Positions 23,637-30,727 of a DNA stretch of 31,476 bases are shown here, piece by piece; position 1 is the first letter of the stretch; the number at the start of each line of letters is the position of its first letter. The position numbers were made by a program, and so were the translations under genes. Location: assembly GCA_023231165.1 (NCBI GenBank), contig JALNVY010000004.1, positions 1 through 31,476 on the forward strand, written 5' to 3'. Under the pieces are notes generated by a model. It was not told the DNA's origin, did no database searches, and saw only the letters and a list, made by a program, of their open reading frames with translations. The DNA is from Syntrophales bacterium. Its GTDB lineage: Bacteria > Desulfobacterota > Syntrophia > Syntrophales > UBA8958.

Positions 23637-24713
23637 TCACGTTTTCCATTCAAAAGTCCTGATCAGGTCTTTGAAGTAGCTCCATCTCTTTGTCAGATGC
23701 TGATAGCGTCCGGCGACGATCCCCGGAGAGATGCCAAGTTTGCCAGCTAAACAGCCGATTTCAACTTTGGAACGGCATGCGTGGATTTCACTATCGTAGT
23801 GGGAAGGGATCAGATATTCGGCGGCAAACCGGTTGGCCCTTTCCTCGCGTGGATCATCGCTGCTGCCGTCATTGATGAGCAAATCTTTCTTGCTGTCGTG
23901 CAAAATGTGGCCTGCCTCGTGGAAGAAAGAAAACCAGAATTTGTCTTCGCTTTTCCCTCGCAGACAAAGGAGGATCATTGCTTTTTGCGATGATAGCCAC
24001 CTGGTGGCGCCGTTCCAGGGCACCTTTTTCATCTCCCGAACCAGCGAAATGGCCACCCCTGCGTCCGCACAAAGCTTTTTCATTTCCGGTTCAAACCCTT
24101 CGGGTTCTTCGCGGGTCAGACTGCGGACCGCTTGCAGGGCCTTCTGAAAACGATCCTTGTCATAGGGTTTGCATTCCATTTTCTGGGCAAGCAATTCGCC
24201 TTGCCTGATCCATGCGGATGCCGGACCCGGGCGCGATTCAAAACACTGCGATCGCCTCGCCGCTACGGCAGGGGCATCCCAGACGTCATGCCATGCACCG
24301 ACACTGCTGACACCATAAAAAGCCAGGGTTTCCCGAAGTAATTCAATGTCCTCTTGCACGGGTTTCACATAACCGCGTTCCTTGAGTTCTTTAGTGGGGA
24401 TGGTTTTCAGCCAGTCCAGATCCGGCGTCATCCGCTCTTGTTCCGCAAGCCTGGCTAACTGTTCCTGGTACTGGAGTTCCAGATTGTTCCAGTAACGGGC
24501 GGGCACGCCGGTCACCAGTTCAAGGCGGTTTGCGGTTTCGTAAGAGATGGGCTGATCGCCCTTGAAGATTCTGATCAGCGTCTGCACTGTCAAGCCGGTC
24601 CGCATCGCCATTTCTTTCTGGGACATGCCGAGCGATGCCATGACCTCCTGGAGGGTCTTTCCGGGGGGTACTGCATAATCGGGAGTAAATCCGTACTTCT
24701 TTCTGTTCTTCAT
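23637..24713 (-). CDS. XRE-HTH/ImmA-IrrE metallopeptidase (HigA-type antitoxin)
   Basis: A 358-residue two-domain protein. Residues about 18-75 form an XRE-type helix-turn-helix of the HigA class (LQEVMASLGMSQKEMAMRTG, TVQTLIRIFKGDQPIS, GVPARYWNNLE). The C-terminal ImmA/IrrE domain has the zinc-protease motif HEAGH near residue 266 and a downstream glutamate in ERANRFAAEYLIP. Such fusions act as antitoxin-repressors, the peptidase half possibly sensing or cleaving a partner. It follows the HigB-like gene by 10 nt in toxin-first order. The HEAGH motif is intact, so activity is possible. Confidence 0.88.
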   Translation of the reverse strand: MKNRKKYGFTPDYAVPPGKTLQEVMASLGMSQKEMAMRTGLTVQTLIRIFKGDQPISYETANRLELVTGVPARYWNNLELQYQEQLARLAEQERMTPDLDWLKTIPTKELKERGYVKPVQEDIELLRETLAFYGVSSVGAWHDVWDAPAVAARRSQCFESRPGPASAWIRQGELLAQKMECKPYDKDRFQKALQAVRSLTREEPEGFEPEMKKLCADAGVAISLVREMKKVPWNGATRWLSSQKAMILLCLRGKSEDKFWFSFFHEAGHILHDSKKDLLINDGSSDDPREERANRFAAEYLIPSHYDSEIHACRSKVEIGCLAGKLGISPGIVAGRYQHLTKRWSYFKDLIRTFEWKT

Positions 24714-24723
24714 ATTTAAATTT

Positions 24724-25059
24724 TCAGTGTGTATCTACAATTTCAATAACTTCGATTTCTGTAACCCGTTTCCTGTCAATTCCGCCGTCATCGTGCACGC
24801 GAATCGGCTCGTTGGCCGGGATGAGCAGTAGTCGATACGGATGTTCCAGATCAATGGAAAACTGTCCGGTCCGGTTTCCGGACAGTTCATGAAAACGCGT
24901 GGGGGGAAGGTGAGACATATCCGATAATGCATCGGCCGCCTTTAATTCCATCAGTCGTTGCCTGAGCTTCTCAGCACATTTCGTTCCAAGCTGTTTCTGC
25001 ATTTCCTTTTCCTCGGAGCAGATCTTTTGCAGCTTCTTTGTTCTGAAATATATATCCAT
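24724..25059 (-). CDS. HigB/RelE-type toxin
   Basis: A 111-residue RelE-superfamily protein of the HigB (plasmid-maintenance killer) type. It shows MDIYFRTKKLQKICSEEKEM, LRQRLMELKAADALSDM, PTRFHELSGNRTGQFSIDL, HPYRLLLIP and VTEIEVIEIVDTH, in the family's order. HigB toxins cleave mRNA at the ribosome. It is first in the operon, 10 nt ahead of the HigA-type gene. An inverted repeat upstream (25083-25099) is a likely operator. Confidence 0.88.
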   Translation of the reverse strand: MDIYFRTKKLQKICSEEKEMQKQLGTKCAEKLRQRLMELKAADALSDMSHLPPTRFHELSGNRTGQFSIDLEHPYRLLLIPANEPIRVHDDGGIDRKRVTEIEVIEIVDTH

Positions 25060-25082
25060 TACGTCGCTATGTCAAATAATAA

Positions 25083-25099
25083 TTAACATGTTGTGTTAA
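25083..25099 (-). promoter_or_regulatory. Inverted repeat upstream of higB, probable HigA operator
   Basis: TTAACA (25083-25088) and TGTTAA (25094-25099) around a 5-nt centre, 24 nt upstream of the higB ATG in AT-rich DNA. A TTGACA at 25070-25075 is too close to the start codon to be a -35. Promoter elements are otherwise unclear. Confidence 0.5.
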
Positions 25100-25495
25100 T
25101 AAATATTTAATTGCATGGCTGTGCCCAGCGAGAAACCCTAAAAACGGTTGTCTGTCGTGATGTTGCCTGGTAGTATCTTTAAACTGCATAGCGTTGACGC
25201 GACACGAGGTCCTTGTCAGCGCTGTGCGGCATTATAAGTGTGATGATTATGATGTAAGTTTAAGTTTGATATTTCATACACCCGATGATTAGAAAATGTA
25301 AAGGAAAATGGAGACGTGATCTCCTGATTTTCCTCATAATTTTACTTCGCAAATCAGCGAGATTTACCAGATCGCCTGAACACCATACTCCGGGATGCGG
25401 CGCCTCATTCCCTCCTCCTTTTATACCCCTTGACAGGCCTCCGAAATAGATGTTAGGAGGCGCCAACATTTATAAGGACAACAAGGCAACTTTGC
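25100..25495. other. Intergenic region with imperfect hairpin, no gene
   Basis: About 400 nt between divergent higB and the small membrane protein. A hairpin at 25303-25333 pairs GGAAAAT-GGAG with CTCC-ATTTTCC across a 2-nt bulge. Near the plus-strand gene, TTGACA (25430-25435) is followed by an inverted repeat GCCTCC (25438-25443) and GGAGGC (25457-25462), a possible promoter and operator without a clear -10. No gene can be supported. Confidence 0.4.
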
Positions 25496-25816
25496 ATGAC
25501 GCATCAAACCCTGATCAAAAAGATCGTTTTACTGTCGATGGCTGGCTTTTTCTTGGCCATTATCGCCGTTGCCTTCCATCACCATGACCGCTCTTTTTTA
25601 TTGACCTCGTGCTCCATCTGCAAGGTAAAAAGCTCCCTCTCCGGAACATTCAATAAAAACAAAATAGATGCCGCTCCGGCGGTAGCTGCAATCTTTCTTG
25701 GCTCGACAGCAATCTTCCTTGCATTATCGACAGTCGTGCCCGGAGCCACAACCATCTTCATCTCTTCCCAGGTAGCCTGCATCTACCCCAACAAGGCCCC
25801 CCCGGCCAGGTCTTAA
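25496..25816 (+). CDS. Small membrane protein with HHHD and CxxC motifs
   Basis: A 106-residue protein with an N-terminal membrane segment (about 8-26, VLLSMAGFFLAIIAVAF) immediately followed by HHHD and then CSICK (residues 39-43 region). A second hydrophobic stretch lies at about 60-90. The pattern of helix, His-rich patch and CxxC resembles small periplasm-facing proteins that often stand beside heavy-metal efflux genes. That context fits the cation diffusion facilitator downstream. Metal binding is inferred. The ribosome site is weak. Confidence 0.55.
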   Translation: MTHQTLIKKIVLLSMAGFFLAIIAVAFHHHDRSFLLTSCSICKVKSSLSGTFNKNKIDAAPAVAAIFLGSTAIFLALSTVVPGATTIFISSQVACIYPNKAPPARS

Positions 25817-25936
25817 TTCTACAAACCCACAGATTTTATTACGATTGCCGCCGTAGAAACCCGTTTCAGGTTTCGCGTGTGTCCTGGCAATCTTAAATAT
25901 AATTGAAAATTTAACCCAAATGAAGGAGAAAGAAAA

Positions 25937-26209
25937 ATGAATTGTCCCATTTGCATTATACCATTGAATGTAGCAGAACGTCAGGGTGTCGAGATCGATT
26001 TCTGTCCGAAATGCCGGGGCGTCTGGCTGGACCGGGGCGAGCTTGATAAGATTATCGAGCGGTCCACGCTGGAAACACCTTCCCGTCCTTATCCCGAGCA
26101 GCGGTATAATGACGGCCGTAGTCAGCAGCCCTATGACAAGCATCACGATGAGCATCGCGGTGAGCATCATCAAAAAAAGCGTAGTTTTCTCCATGATTTA
26201 TTTGATTGA
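25937..26209 (+). CDS. TFIIB-type zinc-ribbon protein
   Basis: A 90-residue protein. Residues 1-42 are a zf-TFIIB zinc ribbon: CPIC at the N-terminus and CPKCRGVWLDRGELDKI, the standard signature. The tail is His/Asp-rich (DKHHDEHRGEHHQKK), a probable extra metal-binding stretch. GGAG lies about 10 nt before the ATG. It is 18 nt upstream of the broken CDF transporter gene and probably in one transcript with it. The role of the family is not established. Confidence 0.85.
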   Translation: MNCPICIIPLNVAERQGVEIDFCPKCRGVWLDRGELDKIIERSTLETPSRPYPEQRYNDGRSQQPYDKHHDEHRGEHHQKKRSFLHDLFD

Positions 26210-26227
26210 GAGGTAGAAGGAAGTAGC

Positions 26228-27186
26228 ATGGATACTCAACGCCGTAAGGAGAGGGTCGCCGTCCTTTCTGTCGTCTCCAACACGACCCTTGTGGCCATGA
26301 AGTTGGTTGTGGGCCTGATGATCGGGTCTGTCTCCATCATCTCGGAGGCGATTCACTCCGGCGTTGACCTCCTTGCCGCCATTATCGCGCTGTTCTCGGT
26401 TAAGACCTCCAGCATCCCGGCGGACAGCGAACACCCCTTCGGACATGGGAAAATCGAGACTCCGGCACCATCGAAGCCCTGCTTATCTTTGTGGCAGCAA
26501 TCTGGATCATCTTCGAGGCAGTGAAAAAGCTTATGAATCCGGAGCCGATCGAGGCCATCGGTTGGGGCGTAGGGGTGATGCTGATTGCAGCGATAGTCAA
26601 CATTATCGTATCGGAGATGCTTTTCAAGGTCGGCCGGGAAACGGATTCCGTTGCCTTGCAGGCCGACGCCTGGCATCTGAAAACGGATGTATACACATCC
26701 GCCGGGGTTATGGGCGGTCTGGCCCTGATCTGGATCGCTCAGTGGCTTTTCCCCGGGCAGGATTTCTTCTGGCTCGACCCGGTTGCCGCTCTGGGCGTCG
26801 CCCTGCTCATTATGAAAGCGGCTTATGATCTGACCACCCAGTCTGCTAAGGACCTCCTGGATGTCCATCTTCCCAGGGGGGAAGTGGACTGGGTCCGGCA
26901 GCGCATCGTCGAACAGGAAGGCATCATTCACGGTTACCACGATCTGCGGACGCGCAAGGCGGGGCACTACCGTTTTGTCGAGTTCCATCTGAAAGTTGAG
27001 CCCCACATGTCGGTGATGGAGTCCCACGCGATTGCAAAAGAACTGTCAAATAAGATCAAAGATCGCTTCCCCCATACAACAGTCACCATCCATATCGAGC
27101 CCTGTGACAGCAACTGTATAGATAAATGCATCGCCGGATGCCTCCTGACCGAGCAAAAAAGGCAGGAAATGCATAGCAAAAATTGA
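26228..27186 (+). pseudogene. Cation diffusion facilitator transporter, frameshifted
   Basis: A CDF-family metal/proton antiporter split in two frames. Part 1 (26228 to about 26458) gives the N-terminal helices with SEAIHSGVDLLAA and EHPFGHGKIE. Part 2 resumes in another frame with SGTIEALLIFVAAIW and continues to the end, including the second metal site in DAWHLKTDVYTS and the cytoplasmic domain with HIEPCDSNC. The junction at about 26456-26462 reads as if 4 nt were missing where the family has an ENxSG segment. Apart from that, the sequence is complete (about 320 residues) and well preserved, so the lesion is recent or a sequence error. CDF proteins usually export Zn, Fe, Co or Mn. Confidence 0.85.
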
Positions 27187-27251
27187 ATATCCACATTAAA
27201 CACGATTGCTTTGCAAAAAGTCAGCAAATATAACAAGATAAGGAAACTTCT

Positions 27252-27647
27252 ATGAAACGATCGAAACTGTTTTTTATCCTGCTAATCATCCTCCTGTTTG
27301 GTTGCAGCGAGGGTTTGAAGGGCGTGGAATCAGACTATACTATCAAAATGACCGGCGCCGACCAGTTGCCGTTCAGCGGTCACTATACAATCGCCGGTAC
27401 AGGGGCCATGCCCAAGCCTGTCCAGGTCACCGGGAAGATCCCCGCGGAATTCTCAGGCAAGGGCTTGGCGGCAGCCTGCGTCATTAGGAAAACGACTGTC
27501 GAAGGCACGCTGAAGGTGGAAATCATGCACGGGAAAGAAGTCGTGTCCACCGCGGAAACCGCTGCTCCATACGGGATAATTACCCTTGGTAAAATCCCTG
27601 ATACGAATTCCATCATCAATCAGATCCTGGGGAAGATATTGGGATAG
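27252..27647 (+). CDS. Small lipoprotein, unknown function
   Basis: A 131-residue lipoprotein: signal sequence with lipobox LLFGC (Cys18), then a beta-rich domain (YTIKMTGADQLPFSGHYTIAG, VQVTGKIPAEF, CVIRKTTVEGTLKVEIMHG, VSTAETAAPYGIITL). The layout recalls MmpS-like or immunoglobulin-like accessory domains, but no confident family can be named. AAGGA lies about 10 nt before the ATG. It may be in one unit with the CDF gene, 65 nt upstream. Confidence 0.6.
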   Translation: MKRSKLFFILLIILLFGCSEGLKGVESDYTIKMTGADQLPFSGHYTIAGTGAMPKPVQVTGKIPAEFSGKGLAAACVIRKTTVEGTLKVEIMHGKEVVSTAETAAPYGIITLGKIPDTNSIINQILGKILG

Positions 27648-27760
27648 GCGGGAAATATTATGATGCCGGACCCTGAGTCATGGCATTGAGTTTGTCCCTC
27701 TTGACTTTCAATGGATAAAAGGTAAAGTCAGGGGCATACTAATAAATATGGAGGTTGATG

Positions 27761-28426
27761 ATGGAGCTGAAAGAGGCGATAAAAAGTCGGAGAAGTATCA
27801 GAAAATTCAAACCCGTCGAAGTTCCCCGCAGTCTGATTGAAGAGATACTGGAGGAGGCCCGCTGGTCGCCATCCTGGGGAAACACGCAACCATGGGAGTT
27901 CTACGTGATCACCGGTCAGCCCCTGGCGGAACTCAAACGGCTGAATAGCGAAAAGTCCTTGAGCGGCGGGCTTCCTGCCCCTGATGTTCCCATGCCGGAG
28001 AAATGGCCGGAGGCGATGAAAGGCAGGTATGGAGAACTGGGAAGGGTAGTTCTGGATACCCTGGGAATTCCCCGGGAGGACAAGGAGGCTCGGAACCGAT
28101 ACTATCTTGGCATGTCGGGTTTATTCGACGCCCCGTGCCTGCTGGTAGCCTGCATCCCCCGGGACTTGCAGATGGAGTATGCCATGCTCGATATCGGTCT
28201 CATTGTCCAGACCGTCTGCCTCCTTGCTCATGACCGGGGGCTGGGGAGCTGCATCATGGCCGCCGCTGTCGTCTATCCGGATTTACTGAGGAGCATCGCG
28301 GACATACCTGATGACCGGCGGGTCGTTGTCGGCGTAGTCTTGGGTTATCCGGACGACTCCTACCCGCTAAACCACTTCGAGCGGCCGCGCGCGAAAAAAG
28401 AAGATTTTACCCGCTGGGTGGATTGA
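27761..28426 (+). CDS. Nitroreductase-family flavoprotein
   Basis: A 221-residue FMN-dependent oxidoreductase. The N-terminus RRSIRKFKPVEV, the WSPSWGNTQPWEF segment and the C-terminal GVVLGYPDDSYPLN are family signatures; FMN phosphate contacts come from the RRSIR Arg residues. Substrates vary (nitroaromatics, quinones, flavins) and cannot be read from sequence. The start at 27761 is chosen from three candidate starts because GGAGG (27750-27754) is 6 nt before it. Confidence 0.9.
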   Translation: MELKEAIKSRRSIRKFKPVEVPRSLIEEILEEARWSPSWGNTQPWEFYVITGQPLAELKRLNSEKSLSGGLPAPDVPMPEKWPEAMKGRYGELGRVVLDTLGIPREDKEARNRYYLGMSGLFDAPCLLVACIPRDLQMEYAMLDIGLIVQTVCLLAHDRGLGSCIMAAAVVYPDLLRSIADIPDDRRVVVGVVLGYPDDSYPLNHFERPRAKKEDFTRWVD

Positions 28427-28434
28427 TTAATCGG

Positions 28435-28590
28435 ATGTTCCCAAGCATGGCGATTTTTTGCGAGGGGCTAAATAAGGCTTACTACGGACATACGGCCTCC
28501 CCCACGGATATCCTCGTACGCAAGGATGTCAATAATCCGCAGGCCAAGGGTTTGCTGGGAACCGTCGCGAAATACGCCGGCGGCAAATGA
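28435..28590 (+). CDS. Short ORF, possible gene remnant
   Basis: A 51-codon ORF between the nitroreductase and the CoA-transferase genes (in-frame ATG also at 28447). It has protein-like composition: EGLNKAYYGHTASPTDILV and NNPQAKGLLGTVAKYAGGK. No ribosome site precedes either ATG. I do not recognise it; it may be the C-terminal remnant of a lost gene. Confidence 0.3.
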   Translation: MFPSMAIFCEGLNKAYYGHTASPTDILVRKDVNNPQAKGLLGTVAKYAGGK

Positions 28591-28597
28591 CCGCTGA

Positions 28598-30457
28598 TTA
28601 TACCTCCTGCCTTTCTCCGAATTCGCAGGACAGGACAAAGAAGTCCTCATCCAGGGCGGTCTTGACTGCGTAGGGAAGTTTCCTGAACAGGCGGATCATG
28701 GCGGCGTTACGATGCGAGGTATAGGCCACCATACCGGAATAACCATTCCCCATGGCCCCTTGGGCGAGCTTGGTCAGGATGACGTGGGCAATCCCTTTGC
28801 CCTGCCAGTCTTTGGAAACGGAAAAGGCGACTTCCACCCGGTTCTGGGCCGGTTCAAGGTTATATTCGCCCACACCGATCACCCTTTCCAACCCTCCTTC
28901 CCCCGTGGCAGCGACAACGGTCATGTTCTTGACGTAGTCCACCTGATACATGTCCGATAGTTGTTCCTGATAAAAGGTAGCGCGCAACTGGAAGAACCTT
29001 GTCGATACATCCTTGTCGTCCATGGTGTAGAAGTGTTCCTGGATGGGGCGGATATCCGTCGGTTTGACGGGACGGAAGGTAACCCGGCCGCCGCCGTACT
29101 CACGGATTTCTTCCAGCCATACGGGATAGACGCCGAAGAGGGATTCGTTCAGGGTGCGCTCCGGGCTGATCAATCCCAGTTCCCCTGCCTGTTGGAAGAG
29201 CTCTTCCCGAAAGGCGGGGTGGGCGATGCTGATCAGGGCCATGGCCCGCTCCTGGAGACTTTTCCCGAAGAGATTGACCATGCCGTATTCCGTGATGACA
29301 TACTGAATATAGCTTTTCGATATGAACACCGCCCCGCAGTCCAGTTCGGGGACGATGTTGCTCTTCTTGCCATCCGGCGTCGCAGCGGACAGGACGATCA
29401 TTGATTTTCCCTCCGGATTGGCCAGGGCGCCGATGACAAAATCAGCCATGCCCGTAACCCCGGAGAAATAATTCTCGGGCAGGGCGTCGGCGGCAATCTG
29501 TCCCGTCAGGTCAATAGCCGTGGCGGCATTTACGGAGGTCATCCGCTCCTGTTGGGCAATAATTACGGGGTTATTTACATAGTCGGCGGGATGGAATTCA
29601 ATGGCGGGATGGTTATGGAGGAATCTGTACAATTCCTCCCCACCAATGGCCGATTCCGCCACGAGTTTTCCCTCCTGGCTGCTCTTATAACGGTTCGTGA
29701 TCACCCCTTCCTTCATGAGGTGCATGAATCCGTCCGTCATGAACTGGGTATGGACTCCCAGGTCGCGCTTGTCCTTTAAGGCTCTGAGAATGGGACCGGT
29801 ATATTCACTCAGTCCCACATGGATCGTGGCGCCGTCCTCAATCAGGCAGGCAACCAGTTCGGCAATCTTCCGGGCCGCCTCCGTTTCCGGATGTTCCTGA
29901 ACCGACGGCAGCGGTGCGTCCCATTCCACAAATATGTTTATATCCCGTACATGGAGGAAGGTGTTCCCGTTGATGCGGGGCATCTGCGGGTTGACTTGGG
30001 CGATTACGAGATCCGCCGCCTGAGCTGCCGCTCTCGTAATATCGACGGATACCCCCAGGCTCATCCATCCGTATTCGTCGGGCGGGCTGACCTGAATAAG
30101 GGCACAGTTGATGGGCAACTTCCGGGAACGAAAAAGCCGGGGGATGGAGGAAAAACCCATCGGGGTGAGAAAGCGTCGGATGCCTCTGAGCTGTTCCGTC
30201 CTTCCCGACCCCTGATAGATGCTCCGGAAGGAAAAGATATGCTCCAGTTCCTGGCGATGTTTCGTCAAGTCGATGGTTGCTTCCAATGACAGGAGGCGGA
30301 GAATCTCCAGGTCGGAGAAACGGGCGCGGTTTTTAATGAGTGCTTCCACAAGATGGCGGGGCGAGCCGCAGGTGGAGCTAATGAAGACCCGCTGGCCGGA
30401 ATGGATCATGGCAATGGCTTCCTCTGCCGTCCTTAATTTTTGCCTGTATTCTTGCAT
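28598..30457 (-). CDS. Acetyl-CoA hydrolase/transferase with C-terminal GNAT domain
   Basis: A 619-residue fusion. Residues about 1-430 are a Cat1/4-hydroxybutyrate-type CoA-transferase: FISSTCGSPRHLVEAL, LIQVSPPDEYGWMSLGVS, DGATIHVGLSEYTGPIL, and the family motif ITEYGMVNLFGKSLQERAMALISIAHP. Residues about 445-605 are a GNAT acetyltransferase domain with the acetyl-CoA loop WQGKGIAHVIL and a C-terminal RNAAMIRLFRKLP. The transferase half would move CoA between acetate and other acids. The GNAT half may acetylate a protein, by analogy with other acyl-CoA enzyme fusions, or sense acetyl-CoA. GGGAGG lies about 9 nt before the ATG. It is divergent from a second CoA-transferase gene. Confidence 0.9.
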   Translation of the reverse strand: MQEYRQKLRTAEEAIAMIHSGQRVFISSTCGSPRHLVEALIKNRARFSDLEILRLLSLEATIDLTKHRQELEHIFSFRSIYQGSGRTEQLRGIRRFLTPMGFSSIPRLFRSRKLPINCALIQVSPPDEYGWMSLGVSVDITRAAAQAADLVIAQVNPQMPRINGNTFLHVRDINIFVEWDAPLPSVQEHPETEAARKIAELVACLIEDGATIHVGLSEYTGPILRALKDKRDLGVHTQFMTDGFMHLMKEGVITNRYKSSQEGKLVAESAIGGEELYRFLHNHPAIEFHPADYVNNPVIIAQQERMTSVNAATAIDLTGQIAADALPENYFSGVTGMADFVIGALANPEGKSMIVLSAATPDGKKSNIVPELDCGAVFISKSYIQYVITEYGMVNLFGKSLQERAMALISIAHPAFREELFQQAGELGLISPERTLNESLFGVYPVWLEEIREYGGGRVTFRPVKPTDIRPIQEHFYTMDDKDVSTRFFQLRATFYQEQLSDMYQVDYVKNMTVVAATGEGGLERVIGVGEYNLEPAQNRVEVAFSVSKDWQGKGIAHVILTKLAQGAMGNGYSGMVAYTSHRNAAMIRLFRKLPYAVKTALDEDFFVLSCEFGERQEV

Positions 30458-30576
30458 CGTTTAAATCCTCCCTGTAATCATTAACGGCGATATGACACAT
30501 AGAACAGAATAATTCACCAAATTTTCTCCTATTTTCTTTCCTTGTGCAAAAATGACAATCCATTGTATATTACTGC

Positions 30577-30723
30577 ATGGTTGATTATGCGCTGACCGAT
30601 AAAAAAAGCCAGTTCGCCCTTATCGCCTTGGCCGGATCGCTTGCGGGCGTGGCCAATCTCGATTATTCCCTGGTGAATGTCTCCATCATTCCCATTTCTA
30701 ATTATTTTTTATGGAGGTACTAA
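30577..30723 (+). CDS. Short ORF, possible MFS-transporter remnant
   Basis: A 48-codon ORF. Residues about 13-40 are hydrophobic (FALIALAGSLAGVANLDYSL), and the LDYSLVNVSIIPIS segment resembles the first-helix LDxxIVNVALPxI signature of 14-helix MFS drug exporters. It then stops, so it would be a truncated N-terminus. No ribosome site is visible. The gene ends 4 nt before the next ATG and contains that gene's ribosome site, so a translated leader ORF is another possibility. Confidence 0.35.
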   Translation: MVDYALTDKKSQFALIALAGSLAGVANLDYSLVNVSIIPISNYFLWRY

Positions 30724-30727
30724 ATAG

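Noticed and set aside
25260..25469. Minus-strand ORFs in the gap, including one of 14 codons behind a good AGGAGG
   Set aside because: No motif, partner or conservation evidence; hairpin sequences explain part of the region.
30378..30563. Minus-strand 61-codon ORF with two CxxC pairs upstream of the CoA-transferase
   Set aside because: It overlaps the certain CoA-transferase start in another frame, has no ribosome site, and its last third is just the shadow of that gene.
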